DNA of 64,000 nucleotides. It comes from Mesaphorura yosii (taxonomy: Eukaryota > Arthropoda > Collembola > Poduromorpha > Tullbergiidae). The notes beneath the pieces were generated by a model. The model searched no databases. It was not told the origin of the DNA and saw nothing but the letters and a program-made list of their open reading frames with translations. The position numbers and the translations under genes are program-made. The stretch covers positions 178,779-242,778 of the forward strand of contig WIXG01000092.1 of the NCBI GenBank assembly GCA_009869945.1, given 5' to 3'. Of the stretch, positions 26,451 to 37,659 are shown one piece after another (the stretch's first letter is position 1; every line of letters starts with the position of its first letter).

Positions 26451-29400
26451 ATGTCGACTGCCGAAGTTAAAGCACAAATCGAGCCGAGTCGCATCACTGA
26501 AAATCAGGGCGAGAATCCTCCTCCTGAGCAGCCATCAACGGAAGTTGCGCAAGGTGTGAGCAACAACGACACAGCAGCCACAAGCCAGACTCCAAATCCA
26601 GCTTCGATCGAGGTAAGCTAGCGCTGCTACTGTTAAGTTGTACTTCTTTCAAATCCATAAACATGATCTTTTTTCTTTTCTAGGTTCACCAGTCATTAAA
26701 ATCCCTGGTCCAGACATTCGAGCAGGTCTTGTCAAACACTGGTGACAGAAAATCCTCGCTGCAATTCACGCACAAGGAGCCCGAACTTCCTAACAAGACC
26801 CAGTCGCGTTCACAGTCACAGCCTCCGCTTAACTTGAATCTAAACGATCAGAAAATTGTTGTCGACCCTGTTGAAGGATGCGGCCAACCTGTGACAAGTG
26901 AGACAGTTTCAACCAATAACACTGGCCATGAAGTCGCTGCCGGACCCTTCATTTCAGATGAACCGCAAAATGATGGGTCAGTCAACAAAGTAACTGATAG
27001 TCTTTCTCAGTGCACAATTGCGCCAGAAGTGGAAGCAGAAACACCAACAACAGCACCAGCAGTAGAAGCAGCATCAGTCTCTGATTCGGATCCACGTGCA
27101 AGTGCAAATGGAGACTCGCAGCCCGAGCAGCTGCCTATTGAAGTGACGATCGACTCCAATCATCGGGAGGAGAAGACGAACGAGCAGCAACACCAGGTCG
27201 ATCAGAGTCAAGACCAAAAACTACCTGTCATCGAAGAAAACAACGAGGAAGGATTAAATATACAACGACCATTAACGACTTCTGCGTCCGGTACTGAAAT
27301 TCAAGAAGAAAGTCTCAAGAACGCTCTGAAGGAAATCATACACGAGATTGACCAGGCTGTCTCCGAGTCGGACGACAAAGCAAAGAATACTCCAAGGGAG
27401 AACGGGTTAGTAGAACCGCAAGTAATTCAGGAACCCACCGAAGTCGATCCGTCCGCTCAGCCCCAGCCGGGCACCCCACCTTCGTATTATTTTAGCAACG
27501 CTTTTCCTTCCGCAACCACATCGAATCACCAGGTACGTCTCAGAGTGAATGGCTAGTTTTTTGACGGAGAAGTTTTTGAACATTTTTAAACTGGCGTGTT
27601 TGACTGAAATATTTTGTCTAGTCGTGGTGTGGTTCCAGCAACATACTTAACAGTAGTGAATCGTATGCAACGAATGTCCACGAGCTCACGTATGACACAT
27701 ACGATGTCAAGACCCGGACGAACTGGGACACTCCGTCTCCCGTGTCCTCGTCATCGCCGTATTTCCTCACCCGTCCTTCCAGACTAACGCCGATACCATT
27801 TGCCAGTTATTCAGGCCACTCGAATCTAGAGGAGCCAATGACTTCGTGTCCAATGACATCTGTGTCCATTGAGTCAAAGGATTCTCAGTCTTGGAATCAT
27901 ACCAAAGATCAAGCGGCTTTCATGTCGGTATGTCACGTCTTCTTGTTTATGTCTTTCTTTTCCTTCCTCCCTTTCCTTGCATGTGTATTCACATCTCGAT
28001 TCTCGATTTCGCTTTCATTTCTTTCAGTTACACTAACATTGTATAGCAGTCAATGGCCATCAGCGTCAGTTGTCAAAAGTCAGGAAAAAATTGAAAACAC
28101 AATGAACGTTCAATAGTGTGCGCGAAGTGTGCGAAAAACATTCAATATAATGAATTATAAGTTAACAACGCATTTGGGAATGTAGACGAAAACGCGTTGC
28201 GAAAAGACGCGACTCGGGTTAAAGCCAATCGATGCTTTCGGTGATTCTGGCTGCCATGAGTTGGCTTTGGCTTTTGGGTGACACAAGTAATCCAAGGTTT
28301 GGGAGTGATCATGCTTAATCCGGGAAGTTGACAGTTACAAGAGCGTGACAACGACGGGCTGGCTGTGACTGTTCGTATTCAGCCTTTGCGCTATTTGCTA
28401 AGGGTTTTGAGGAGCTTTGACTGAATCCATGTAAATAAGCGTGAATAATCCAACTTCAATGGAGGACCCGCACGCTCTGCGGAGAGATTTAGCGTCATCT
28501 GTAAATAAACAAGTCGCCCGAATTTGTACGTGCTCACTTCACGACGAGCGACTCGGGCTTTTGTTGACTGGAATTTCATTTTCTCACAACGTATACAAGT
28601 GTTGTTTTGGCCTCCGTCCAATTTGCTCGGTATTTTTGCCAAATCGCTGTGCAAAATCGGGATTGAGAAAGATTTCTGCCTGCCTTGCCTGTGTCCTGAA
28701 TTCGGCAAGCAAATGAATGCTACAATAATAAATAATTTCCGGATGCTTCGACTAATCTTCAAATAGGCGAGCCACGGCCACGAATCGTTGAAGCAGGTGA
28801 CGAGACTGCCATTCTCTCTTCTCACTGGTCTCGCCTCATAAATGGTTTTACGTGTCTATAGCTTTAAATCTCTCGTGTTTGAGTTCGTGTTAACTGCGAC
28901 CGTCTGTGTTTGGTACAGCAGCGAGTGTGTTGTTAATCCGCGTGAGTCCTCCATATTAATTCGAAGCATTAAACGGAAGACATAAAAGTCTTCCCAGCTG
29001 CCTGCGCCCATTTGTATCTGTGTACTTTGGCATCTGGTCCAGTTTAATTAGCATGAGTCTTGTGAGCTCTCGTCGTGGCCTGAAACCCTCCGACCGATTT
29101 GACCCCACCAAACGACAATTCCTCACCAAGTTGACTGAGCGAATTTTGCACATGGTACGAAATTACACATGCAGTAATTGACCAAATTCTTTGCGAACTT
29201 TGGCTAAATACCACTTTGCATAATGCCTGCAATTAATTACATCTGCATATTTCATTTACCTATATTTAGCCCGATCCTGTACAGATATTTTCGTTCGTTC
29301 TTTTCCAAATTCTAACCTTCCTTCAATCGGCATAAATTAACTCTGATTTCTGATTTAAGGAGGAGAAAGGAATGCGTGTGAGTGGCGATGGTTCGTACGA

Positions 29401-31271
29401 GCCACCACGGGTTGATCTTGAGAAGCTCTTCACACCTGCCCCCGACTCGGACATGCAGTATCTTCCTACACGTAGTAAGTTCCCAATTTGGGATGATTTG
29501 GATTTTTGTTGCTTGCCGAAAGACACTTTGAGCTTGGGTCGTGAGTCTCGTGAGCCCAAACTGTTGCATTTTTGAAGCGTTGACATTTTCTCTGCATTTA
29601 GCTATCATCGGCTCGGATTTTTCAACTTTTCATGTCTCCGTTTTTTACTCTTTTGACTCTTTACCACTTTTTAGAGCCATGCTGCTTTTCATTGTACGCG
29701 TGCTGTGCGTGCGTGCGTGAGTTAAATGTAGCTAAATGGAGATAAATGTTATCGCAGAATTTCTTCCCTTCTTTTTTTCTCGACACAATGGGTTTGACAG
29801 GGAAGATTTACGGCTCCTCAAGTTTCTACAGCGAGACTCACCCGACGGTCGAGGAGCAGGTGCAGCTGGCCCGCAAAATCTCGCAGTCGCTCACGGACGC
29901 AACGAACCAAAAGTCCAAGGGGCAGTCGATGTACGTCAAACGCAAGAAGAAGTCGGTCAAGTGGATTCACGAAGGCAAGTCGCAAGTGTCAGTTTCCTCA
30001 AAGGATTAACTGAACTCTGAATTGTTGTGCACTTAAACTTGCTCAGGGCCTGATGGAACGTTCACTGGTGGCGAAGAGGAGTCGTCGGTTGAGCAGAGCA
30101 ATCCAAACATGGATTCTTCACAGGTAGGTTTGACATCCGAATGAAGAAGTCATGCAGGGTGTAGTCGCGAATGCTAATTGTGTGTAAATCTTCAGCATCT
30201 TCAGAAGCCGTTGATGAAGCTGGTCATGAATCCAAGCGGGCATGTCAAAGACTGGCAGTCGCTGAAGCAGTCTGGAATCTACAACGATCACGGGGCTCTG
30301 TCGCCAGAAATCTGTCAGAACCTCGTCAAGGACATGCATTCTCCAACTGGAAAAGGTGATACTACGACTGCGACTACAACTTTCATCGGGCAAAGAATAT
30401 GGAGCTAAAGCTAATGCTTTGCATATTCGTGTTTAGGGGCCCAGCTGTTTGCTAAAAGGCGAAAGAAGGCTGAGAAGTGGATCGTCGATGAAACCAACGT
30501 CAAGCGATCGGACACAGCGCCTTCCTTAAGTACCAACTTGAATGCTCCTGGGGGAAAGCCTTTCTACACACTTCCGAGGAAAACGCAGCAGTTCATGCCC
30601 GAACCTTCCTTCATCGATAAAACGCGCATGCAACACGCTCAGAAACTGAACGAGATTCAGGTAACTGACATAAATTCCTGGGTGCGTGAGTGGTGTCTTT
30701 GGCACTGACTACAGTTTCAACCGTTTCTGACTTCGCTTTGGATTCAGGAGCGATTTGGAAGACCGAAACTTCGAATTATAAAGTCTCCGTGGGAAGCAGC
30801 TTTGGAAACGGGCTCCGTCGATACGGCCTTTGAAGAACTTGAGCCTCAAGTGGCGATGAATTCGTTGGTGGCAGCGGCAGAGAGAAAATTAACACAAACA
30901 CCGAGGTACGCTCTTTATTTTCTTTAAAACGCCTTTGAGCCTCAGTGACAGTGTGACAGAAAAGAAATGTTTCCGTAGCCCGATGATGTTTGAGCCGTCC
31001 CAGCCTGGGATCCGAAAGCCAGAAGATACCTCATGGGAATCACAAAGTTAGCGCATTCGAAAAGCTGTGTTGAGCAAGGTTTCTGAACTATCGTAAATCT
31101 CTTGCAGATTACTCATCGAGCTATCCTGGCGACATTGAGATCCCTCCTTGGTCAAGTTACGGACAGCCCCCAAAGCAAACTTCGACCCTGCACTTTGGTA
31201 CAAATTACAACACGGCGCCCCGAGGATTTTCCTACGGCCAAACAATTTACCGACCCGTCATTCTGAACTGA
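26451..31271 (+). CDS. synaptopodin-2-like (CG1674-type) actin/Z-disc protein, long isoform
   Basis: Exons: 26451-26612, 26684-27532, 27622-27927, 29360-29474, 29801-29974, 30047-30123, 30196-30355, 30437-30660, 30748-30905, 30979-31046, 31108-31271. Phases close to 818 aa. The first three exons encode a disordered Glu/Gln/Ser/Thr/Pro-rich region. The shared C-terminal part holds the conserved blocks [62 protein letters not shown] and [19 protein letters not shown]. Blocks of this kind recur in synaptopodin-2-like proteins that bind actin and alpha-actinin in striated muscle. The intron after 29974 uses a GC donor. Joining 27927 to 29360 is phase-correct but inferred; the first three exons could belong to a separate transcript. 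AATAAA at 31414-31419. Confidence 0.75.
29053..29154 (+). CDS. alternative first coding exon of the synaptopodin-2-like gene (short isoform)
   Basis: The ATG at 29053 opens 34 codons ([20 protein letters not shown]...) ending in a good donor (ATG|GTACGA) in phase 0. It fits directly onto the exon starting at 29360. The exon cannot be spliced after 27927, because that frame hits a stop, so it is best read as a separate start giving a 413-aa protein. Promoter not identified. Confidence 0.65.
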
Positions 31272-31698
31272 CTTCACTCAAACAAATGTTATGAGGGCTA
31301 CCTATTAAATTAGTTTTATGACCCCTAAACAAGTATTAATCATTTCCCATATCATTATACGATTTCTTCCATCCACAACCAATGTAAAACGGTTATCATC
31401 TCTCCAAACTCCAAATAAATCACTCTTGTCCTTTTAATTTTATTTGTCATTCGCATGCACGTTGCAGCCGTTGAAGACCTCACAAAATTTTGAAAGTGTG
31501 AAACTGCTCAGTTTTTGTTAGCAGAGGTGGAAGTTTGTGGAGTTGACTCCAATGTTGTAATTAATTACTAATCGGGTCTGGCGAGTGCGACTCTCAAACT
31601 GTGCCTTCCAAGGGGCTCCCCCATTGTGTAACGTCTTCGCCAAGCGACAACATCGTCAATGGTTCGTCTTCCCACAAATTTAAAAACGGCGAGAAGGT

Positions 31699-32103
31699 TC
31701 AATCGTTTGTAGCCGCCTTGAGTTTGTGTCCAGGCAAATATGGGAAAGGACCTGCATTAAAGTTATTAAGAGTTTAAGGGTGAATTGCAGTCCATTCTCC
31801 ATTCCATCAGTCCCCTGAATTACCAGCGAGTCGCAGTGGATCATCCTTCTCCGTTGGATCACGTCCCATTAACGCTGCATGAAGTGGGTCAATGTTGTAG
31901 CGCAATTGCAGCTTGCAGCATGGTTAATTTCAGCAAAACTTACAGACAAAATCTGTGACTCGATAAAGAATGACTTCTGTGTCGTAGGGTCCTGAAAGAA
32001 GAGGTGCAAGGTTATCAATTCAGTTGTGCCAACGAACGAGGATTTGGAACTTGCCGTCGACAAAGAGGCCAACTCTCTCCAAATCAGTGTGTTCTTCAGC
32101 CAT
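31699..32103 (-). CDS. unrecognised small protein, 73 aa, four exons
   Basis: Exons 32034-32103, 31944-31991, 31824-31874 and 31699-31751 give 222 nt in one frame. The translation starts MAEEHTDLERVGLFVDG, passes PYDTEVILYRVTDFV and ends PFPYLPGHKLKAATND. It has no signal peptide or membrane segment, is neutral to acidic, and I do not recognise a family. Support comes from frame closure across three introns, canonical acceptors and an AATAAA on this strand at 31438-31443. The weak point is the first intron: only 42 nt with a poor donor (GTTGGC). The gene is divergent from HIBCH (650 bp between start codons), so the two may share a promoter region. Confidence 0.42.
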
Positions 32104-32757
32104 CTGTGTCGTTCAGGGTTTTACCCCACGGCAAATTACGGATCCTTCTGCACTGATTTACATTGACATAGGAAATAATTGCGAGATCATGTGTTTAGAC
32201 GCAATGTCAATTTTAGCAACTTCATTCTGGTGGGGGCATCGTTTCTTTCACAAAACACTTTTACTCCGATTCAACAATTCGCTTTGTCTCTTCTGGACTT
32301 CGGTCACGCATCTCAACAGCATGAGCGGAGCACATGATCATCTGACAGTCAGCCCGTCATTCATTTGTTTACAAGATTTTGGACTTTTCTCGCAATTACG
32401 GGTGCCTGCGTTCGTAGATTGTAATAATTCTTAATTAAGCGCTATCTGACACTAATAATTGCCAGTAAGATGATGCAACTCATGTGAAACATTATCTTAT
32501 CATCAAGAACTTGTTACTGGAACGTGTAAGGTGCAAAGTGCAACTGTTCTTGAAATCGAACCGAGAGTGAATCGATTGAGTCATAAACCTGACCTGACCT
32601 GTTCCAACCTATCGGATAGTCAGCTGAGAAGGTACAAATAATTAACTAGAGGCCAAGTCTAGGCGTGGCTTATAGAGCGACCATATTTCGTTGATATCTT
32701 TTTACTAGGGGCTTACCGCTGGACTATACTTGGTTTTTGTATTGACACAGAAGAATT

Positions 32758-34373
32758 ATGACGAATTTCTCGCGCTACTTACGTATGCCTGGAATAACTC
32801 AGGCACAAACGCTGGCACGCTTCAAAATTGACCTCCTAACACCTACAAGTTCCAGTGCAGCCCGAAGATTTCTCTCTAAAATTGTCTCATTAGTACCCGG
32901 AAAGTCTGAACTACCGCCAAGAATGGCGAGCAACTGTAAACTACTTTCAACTGGTCAACCACTGGCAGGACAACCAGCAGCTCAGGCCAGCAATTCAGAA
33001 GAAAATGATGTCCTATTTGAGACTGTCAATGGGAAAGGAGTTATAACGCTGAATCGTCCGAAGGCACTAAACGCTCTGAATCTGTCCATGTGTAGAAAGA
33101 TCTATCCAAAGCTGAGGGAATGGGAATCGTCGCCAATGAGTCTTGTCATTATTAAAGGAAATGGTACAGTGACATAATGGCTTATCACACAACTGGAGAA
33201 TGGAGATCAGTCGTTCCTGACACAATGCATTTAGTTACATTTTGTTATCTTTCCAGGTGGAAAGGCATTTTGCAGTGGTGGTGACATCAGAGCTGTTTCT
33301 CAATCTCCACAGACCGGCAATAAGTTAGGCAAAGACTTCTTCCGAGAAGAATACCAATTAAATGCGTTGATTGGTACACTTGATGTTCCTTACATTGCTC
33401 TAATCGACGGAATAACCATGGGCGGTGGAGTCGGCCTTAGCGTGCACGGCAGATATCGAGTGGCTACAGAGAGAACCATGTTTGCAATGCCCGAAATGGC
33501 AATCGGACTATTCCCAGGTTCTGATCCGTTCTATTTCAAAAATCCTCACAATGCCAAGTGGCACAAATTTATTTTGGGCTTTTTCATTTCCAGATGTTGG
33601 GGGCTCGTATTTTCTTCCTCGAATGGGTGGTAAGCTGGGTCTGTACCTGGCACTCACAGGATACCGCCTGAAGGGCGGAGATGTCTTCAAGTCAGGAGTA
33701 GCCACGCACATGTGTGAAAGCCAGAAACTGCCGGCTCTTGAACAGGACTTGCTCGCTATTGCTCCAAATAACGTAAAGGCAATCGAAGAGGTATTTCTCC
33801 AAGATTCAGATTACAACTTACCTGTGCCTGACACATTAATTCATCTTCGTGGAATTATTCCTCTCGTTTGAATAGGTTTTGGGAAAATATCATCAGCAAT
33901 GTCCACAGGCCAAAGATGCGTTCACTTTAGAAAAGCAGCTCCCAAAGATTGACAAAATATTTAACGCCAAGAGTATGGAAGGAATCGTTGACAACCTGAA
34001 GTCTGACGATTCAGAATGGAGTAAAAAGATAATCGAGAGTCTCGGAAAGTTTTCTCCCACGTCGCTGAAAATAACAGTGAAACTTCTTGAAGCTGGGGCA
34101 CAGTTGGATTTACAGGAATGCTTAAAAATGGAATATCGTCTAGCAGTTCGTTGTTGCGAAAATAACGATTTTGCTGAAGGTGCGTTTTCAAACTGTTTAG
34201 CCAGCATGAACATTTCTTGAATTTTCTTTTCATGGTTACAAGGAGTGCGAGCCCTTCTAGTCGACAAAGATCAGAACCCAAAATGGAAGCCGGACTCCTT
34301 GGACCAAGTGACGCAGAAAATAGTCGACAGTTACTTCGATCCTTTGCCGGAGGAAATGGAATTGTCTCTATGA
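32758..34373 (+). CDS. HIBCH: 3-hydroxyisobutyryl-CoA hydrolase, mitochondrial
   Basis: Five exons, 32758-33163, 33257-33517, 33594-33790, 33876-34179 and 34243-34373, give 432 aa. The first ~75 residues are basic and Ser/Ala-rich, as expected of a mitochondrial presequence. The crotonase-fold core follows: [33 protein letters not shown] (oxyanion-hole region), [33 protein letters not shown] (bearing the Glu and Asp typical of HIBCH catalysis) and [10 protein letters not shown]. The C-terminal half matches the HIBCH-specific extension ([36 protein letters not shown]). The enzyme hydrolyses 3-hydroxyisobutyryl-CoA in valine breakdown. AATAAA about 135 nt past the stop. Confidence 0.97.
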
Positions 34374-35067
34374 TCATGAGCCAGGACTTTGTTAAATATG
34401 AGACCCATCCTAGAAGAAATTATTTTTGTATCTCGTGCGATGAGTTGACGGTGCTAAAATCTTTTAGTTTTCGTGCATTGAAATAATTTAGAAGTGAAGG
34501 ACGAAGAATAAATGAATGAATTCTTTTAAAGCTATCGAGTTTTACTTTCATAGTTTACCTTATTAGACCATCCTGCATTATTACACTAATGACGAATTAA
34601 CATGTCATAAGATTTGATGGCGGTACAATACAGATTAAATTCGACGAGAGTGGGGAACTAAAAAAGTGCACGCACGAAATTAACAAGGATTCACTTTTCC
34701 AGCTCTAAGTTTAGGAAACTCAGTTGCGGCTGGTGAACATTTTTACAATCCCGGCTGTAGGTAGACAGCTGAACTGAAAGTTGATGACCCAAATGACATG
34801 CAAGACAACATCGGACTAATTGTAGGTTAAAATTAATATCTCTGCCTAAAAGTTGAGGGTTGCACAAGTAATTTTATACAGTAATTAGTTTAGTTGTAGG
34901 CTGTTAAAGATCGTTAAAACATTGAGTACATAAGTACGCAACATTATTGCCGCATCTACCTGTGTTCCGTGTATTAACAAATTTTTCGAAGGTGAATTAT
35001 CTCGGCGCCAAATTGTTTCTTAGTTTTGCATTTAAGGACCTACTTAATTAATTTGTGATAGAGTACA

Positions 35068-36000
35068 TCAGTCTATATATTGTGCCAACCATCTGAATCC
35101 TTCTCCGTACCCCTGACGTTTCAGTACAGAACACATGAACAGCTCTAATGGGCGTCCAGGCAATTCTGAGCGGGCAACTTTTCCCTGCAATGAAGGAACG
35201 AAGGAACATTGTTAAAACTAGAACACTTCTTAAAAATTACTCAAAGGAAGTAATCAACTGTTCTTACTTTGCCAGTAGTTTGACCGTAGAGACCAAAATA
35301 TTGCCGAAGCTCCTCTTCAGATGCTGCACCTTGCCGATCAATTTTGTTTCCAAGTATTAGAATAGGACAATTAGCCAACTGCTCATCAGTTAAGAGGGAG
35401 TTGAGCTCGACCTGTGCTTCCGGAATACGAGCACGGTCGCAGGAGTCGATAAGAAAAACAACAGCATCGACGGCAGGGAAGTAGTCTCTCCACACTCTTC
35501 TCGCTGAGGAGAAAGATATCGTTAGTACGGTATCGCACACAACAGAAGCCACGTATAAAGAGTTCACAAAAGAAAGCCCCGTACCTTGACTATGTCCACC
35601 CAGGTCGAAAGTAGTAAATCTCATATTTCCGATCGACAGCTCTTCAGATGCTGTACACAGAAAACAGTAAATATTAAATATTAACCCCAAACATTACAGT
35701 CTGTACACTTGTAATGACAGCTACTAACTAGGATGAAGTGTGGGGACATGCTGTGCCATTCTGTCATCTTTAAGCATGTGCAGTAATGTGGTCTTTCCAG
35801 CATTATCTAATCCTAAGAACAGCAGTTTGCCGGATTTCTTCCACAGCCCTGCAAGAAGACGAATATTTAAGATCGGCACATTGAGCCCATTTCTCATTTC
35901 AGGAATTATTGCTTTTGAAGGTGCATTCAATGAATGACAAAGCCAGCGCACACTTACCCAAGTATCCGAGTACACCAGTAAACCAATCCCAGAGAAACAT
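35068..36000 (-). CDS. Sar1: SAR1 GTPase, COPII vesicle coat initiator
   Basis: Five exons, 35958-36000, 35729-35848, 35585-35650, 35268-35503 and 35068-35184, give 193 aa, the family length. It starts with the amphipathic [17 protein letters not shown] helix used for ER membrane insertion. G boxes: GLDNAGKTT (P-loop), PTLHPT (switch I), DLGGH (switch II; the residue after His is Ser, where human has Glu), NKID (G4). The tail [19 protein letters not shown] is diagnostic for SAR1. The protein recruits Sec23/24 at ER exit sites. It is convergent with HIBCH and divergent from S1P lyase. A further 5' UTR exon probably lies between 36000 and 36200. Confidence 0.98.
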
Positions 36001-37659
36001 GGTTATCAATTAAATCTAGAAAAATCGAAGAAGTTAGTCAGACCTCTGACTTTGATCAATCGGAGTTTGTCTACTTTTCGTCCGTTACTTACGAATGATG
36101 CGGAGATAATTTCTTCTGAATAACGTCAGCGATTTCTGAATGTAGTTTCCGTGTGCAAACTGTTGAAATTTCGACACTAACACTAGTTTTAGCTAAATTA
36201 ATAAATTAAGTCGCTCCTTGAATTACCCGATGTGTCGGATTGACTAATGCCAAGATTGGTTTGCAGTATTATCTCAAATGAGGCAGCAGTTTCAGTTTAA
36301 CACGTCTACACGGATGACGTTTCACTCGCACAGCCAATCAGAGGCCAGAGTCCGGGAGAAAGTCGGCAGTACCGCACAAAATGCAGAGATGGGAACGAGG
36401 CCACTAACTTTTTCATGCAATCTCCAAAATGCCATTTCCCATCATTTTATGCTATCGAATGTCGCATTTTTACCAAATGCGAACATTTTATTATGTCGAT
36501 GGTGGAACTACCTGGATTAATAGGCTGATACTTGATTATGAAATGAATTCCTTAGGTTGATCTTTCTGTACCGAACGTGTGGGACACAGATCATCTCTTG
36601 GTTTCCCATCACATGATCGGATTCAAAAACAACAGGAGGAAGACTTGCAATGGTTAATGCTGCTAAAAGTACATTGCACACGGCCCATGCCCATGTACAG
36701 TGCAGTGATTAGCACAAGAATAGTAAAGTGTCAAAATCTCGATTGCATAATTATTGGAGCCATTCAATTGGAGACAAATCATTCGAGTGACCTTGGCCTG
36801 CAATCTCCCTTGGAATTCAACTCAATTTGTGCATTAGCACTTCGCTACTACTGACTGGTTTGAAACATCTTGCGATTGTGACTGACTTCCTCAACTGGAA
36901 TCTTCACATTTTTCTTCTTTCTCCATGAACTGATTAACTGCAGCCGCAAGTGAGTTTATGGTTTGTCATAAATGTTATGAGATTGCAGACAGGATGTGTT
37001 ACACGATGAGTTTACTTGTGCACGCTGATTGTAGGAATTAAGAATGGAATTAAGTAATTTACTATTAGAATTAAGAATGTGGATGCCTGCACATTGATAA
37101 TTATTCTGGGCCAGTCTTGCTCATTACATTCGCTTTCCAAAGGAATTTACATTGACATTGTGTAAAGCAAGGATAGCTAACATTGCCTAGAATTCTTCTG
37201 AGGTTCACGCGTGTTTGAGACAAAGTCCACTTTTGTGGCCTTTTTGGTTCAATTAGACCCACGTATTTGCTCTGGCTGGCCTTCATTCAGTAATCATTTT
37301 ATTATTGGCTATCAGAGATAATCGAGTATGTTGAACAATGCCTAATTAGATGAGGTCACATTCTCCTGACTTCTGGTTTTCATCGTTCGATGTGCTTGCT
37401 GATGCATGCATTCCGTTCTTGTGCACCAATTCGGCTAATCTCAAGTGTTTACTACAAATGTTCGTGCGATGCCATGTCTCACATCAGTATCTTATTTAAC
37501 GCGCGACACACATCGACTAATAAAGAGCTGCAGCTGCAAAATCGAGACATATAAAACATTGAACTAGTTAACGTTCAGACGCACAAACGTGTTGAAGCGA
37601 TATTCTGATCTCGTGCCTAATTTTACAGTGTCCTAACCTGACGTCTGGCAAGCCAAAAG
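36001..37659. other. intergenic region between SAR1 and S1P lyase starts
   Basis: Head-to-head spacer of about 1.7 kb with no supportable exon. It probably contains both promoters and non-coding first exons; a donor-like AAGATG|GTAAGA at 37657 marks the S1P-lyase start exon. Confidence 0.5.
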
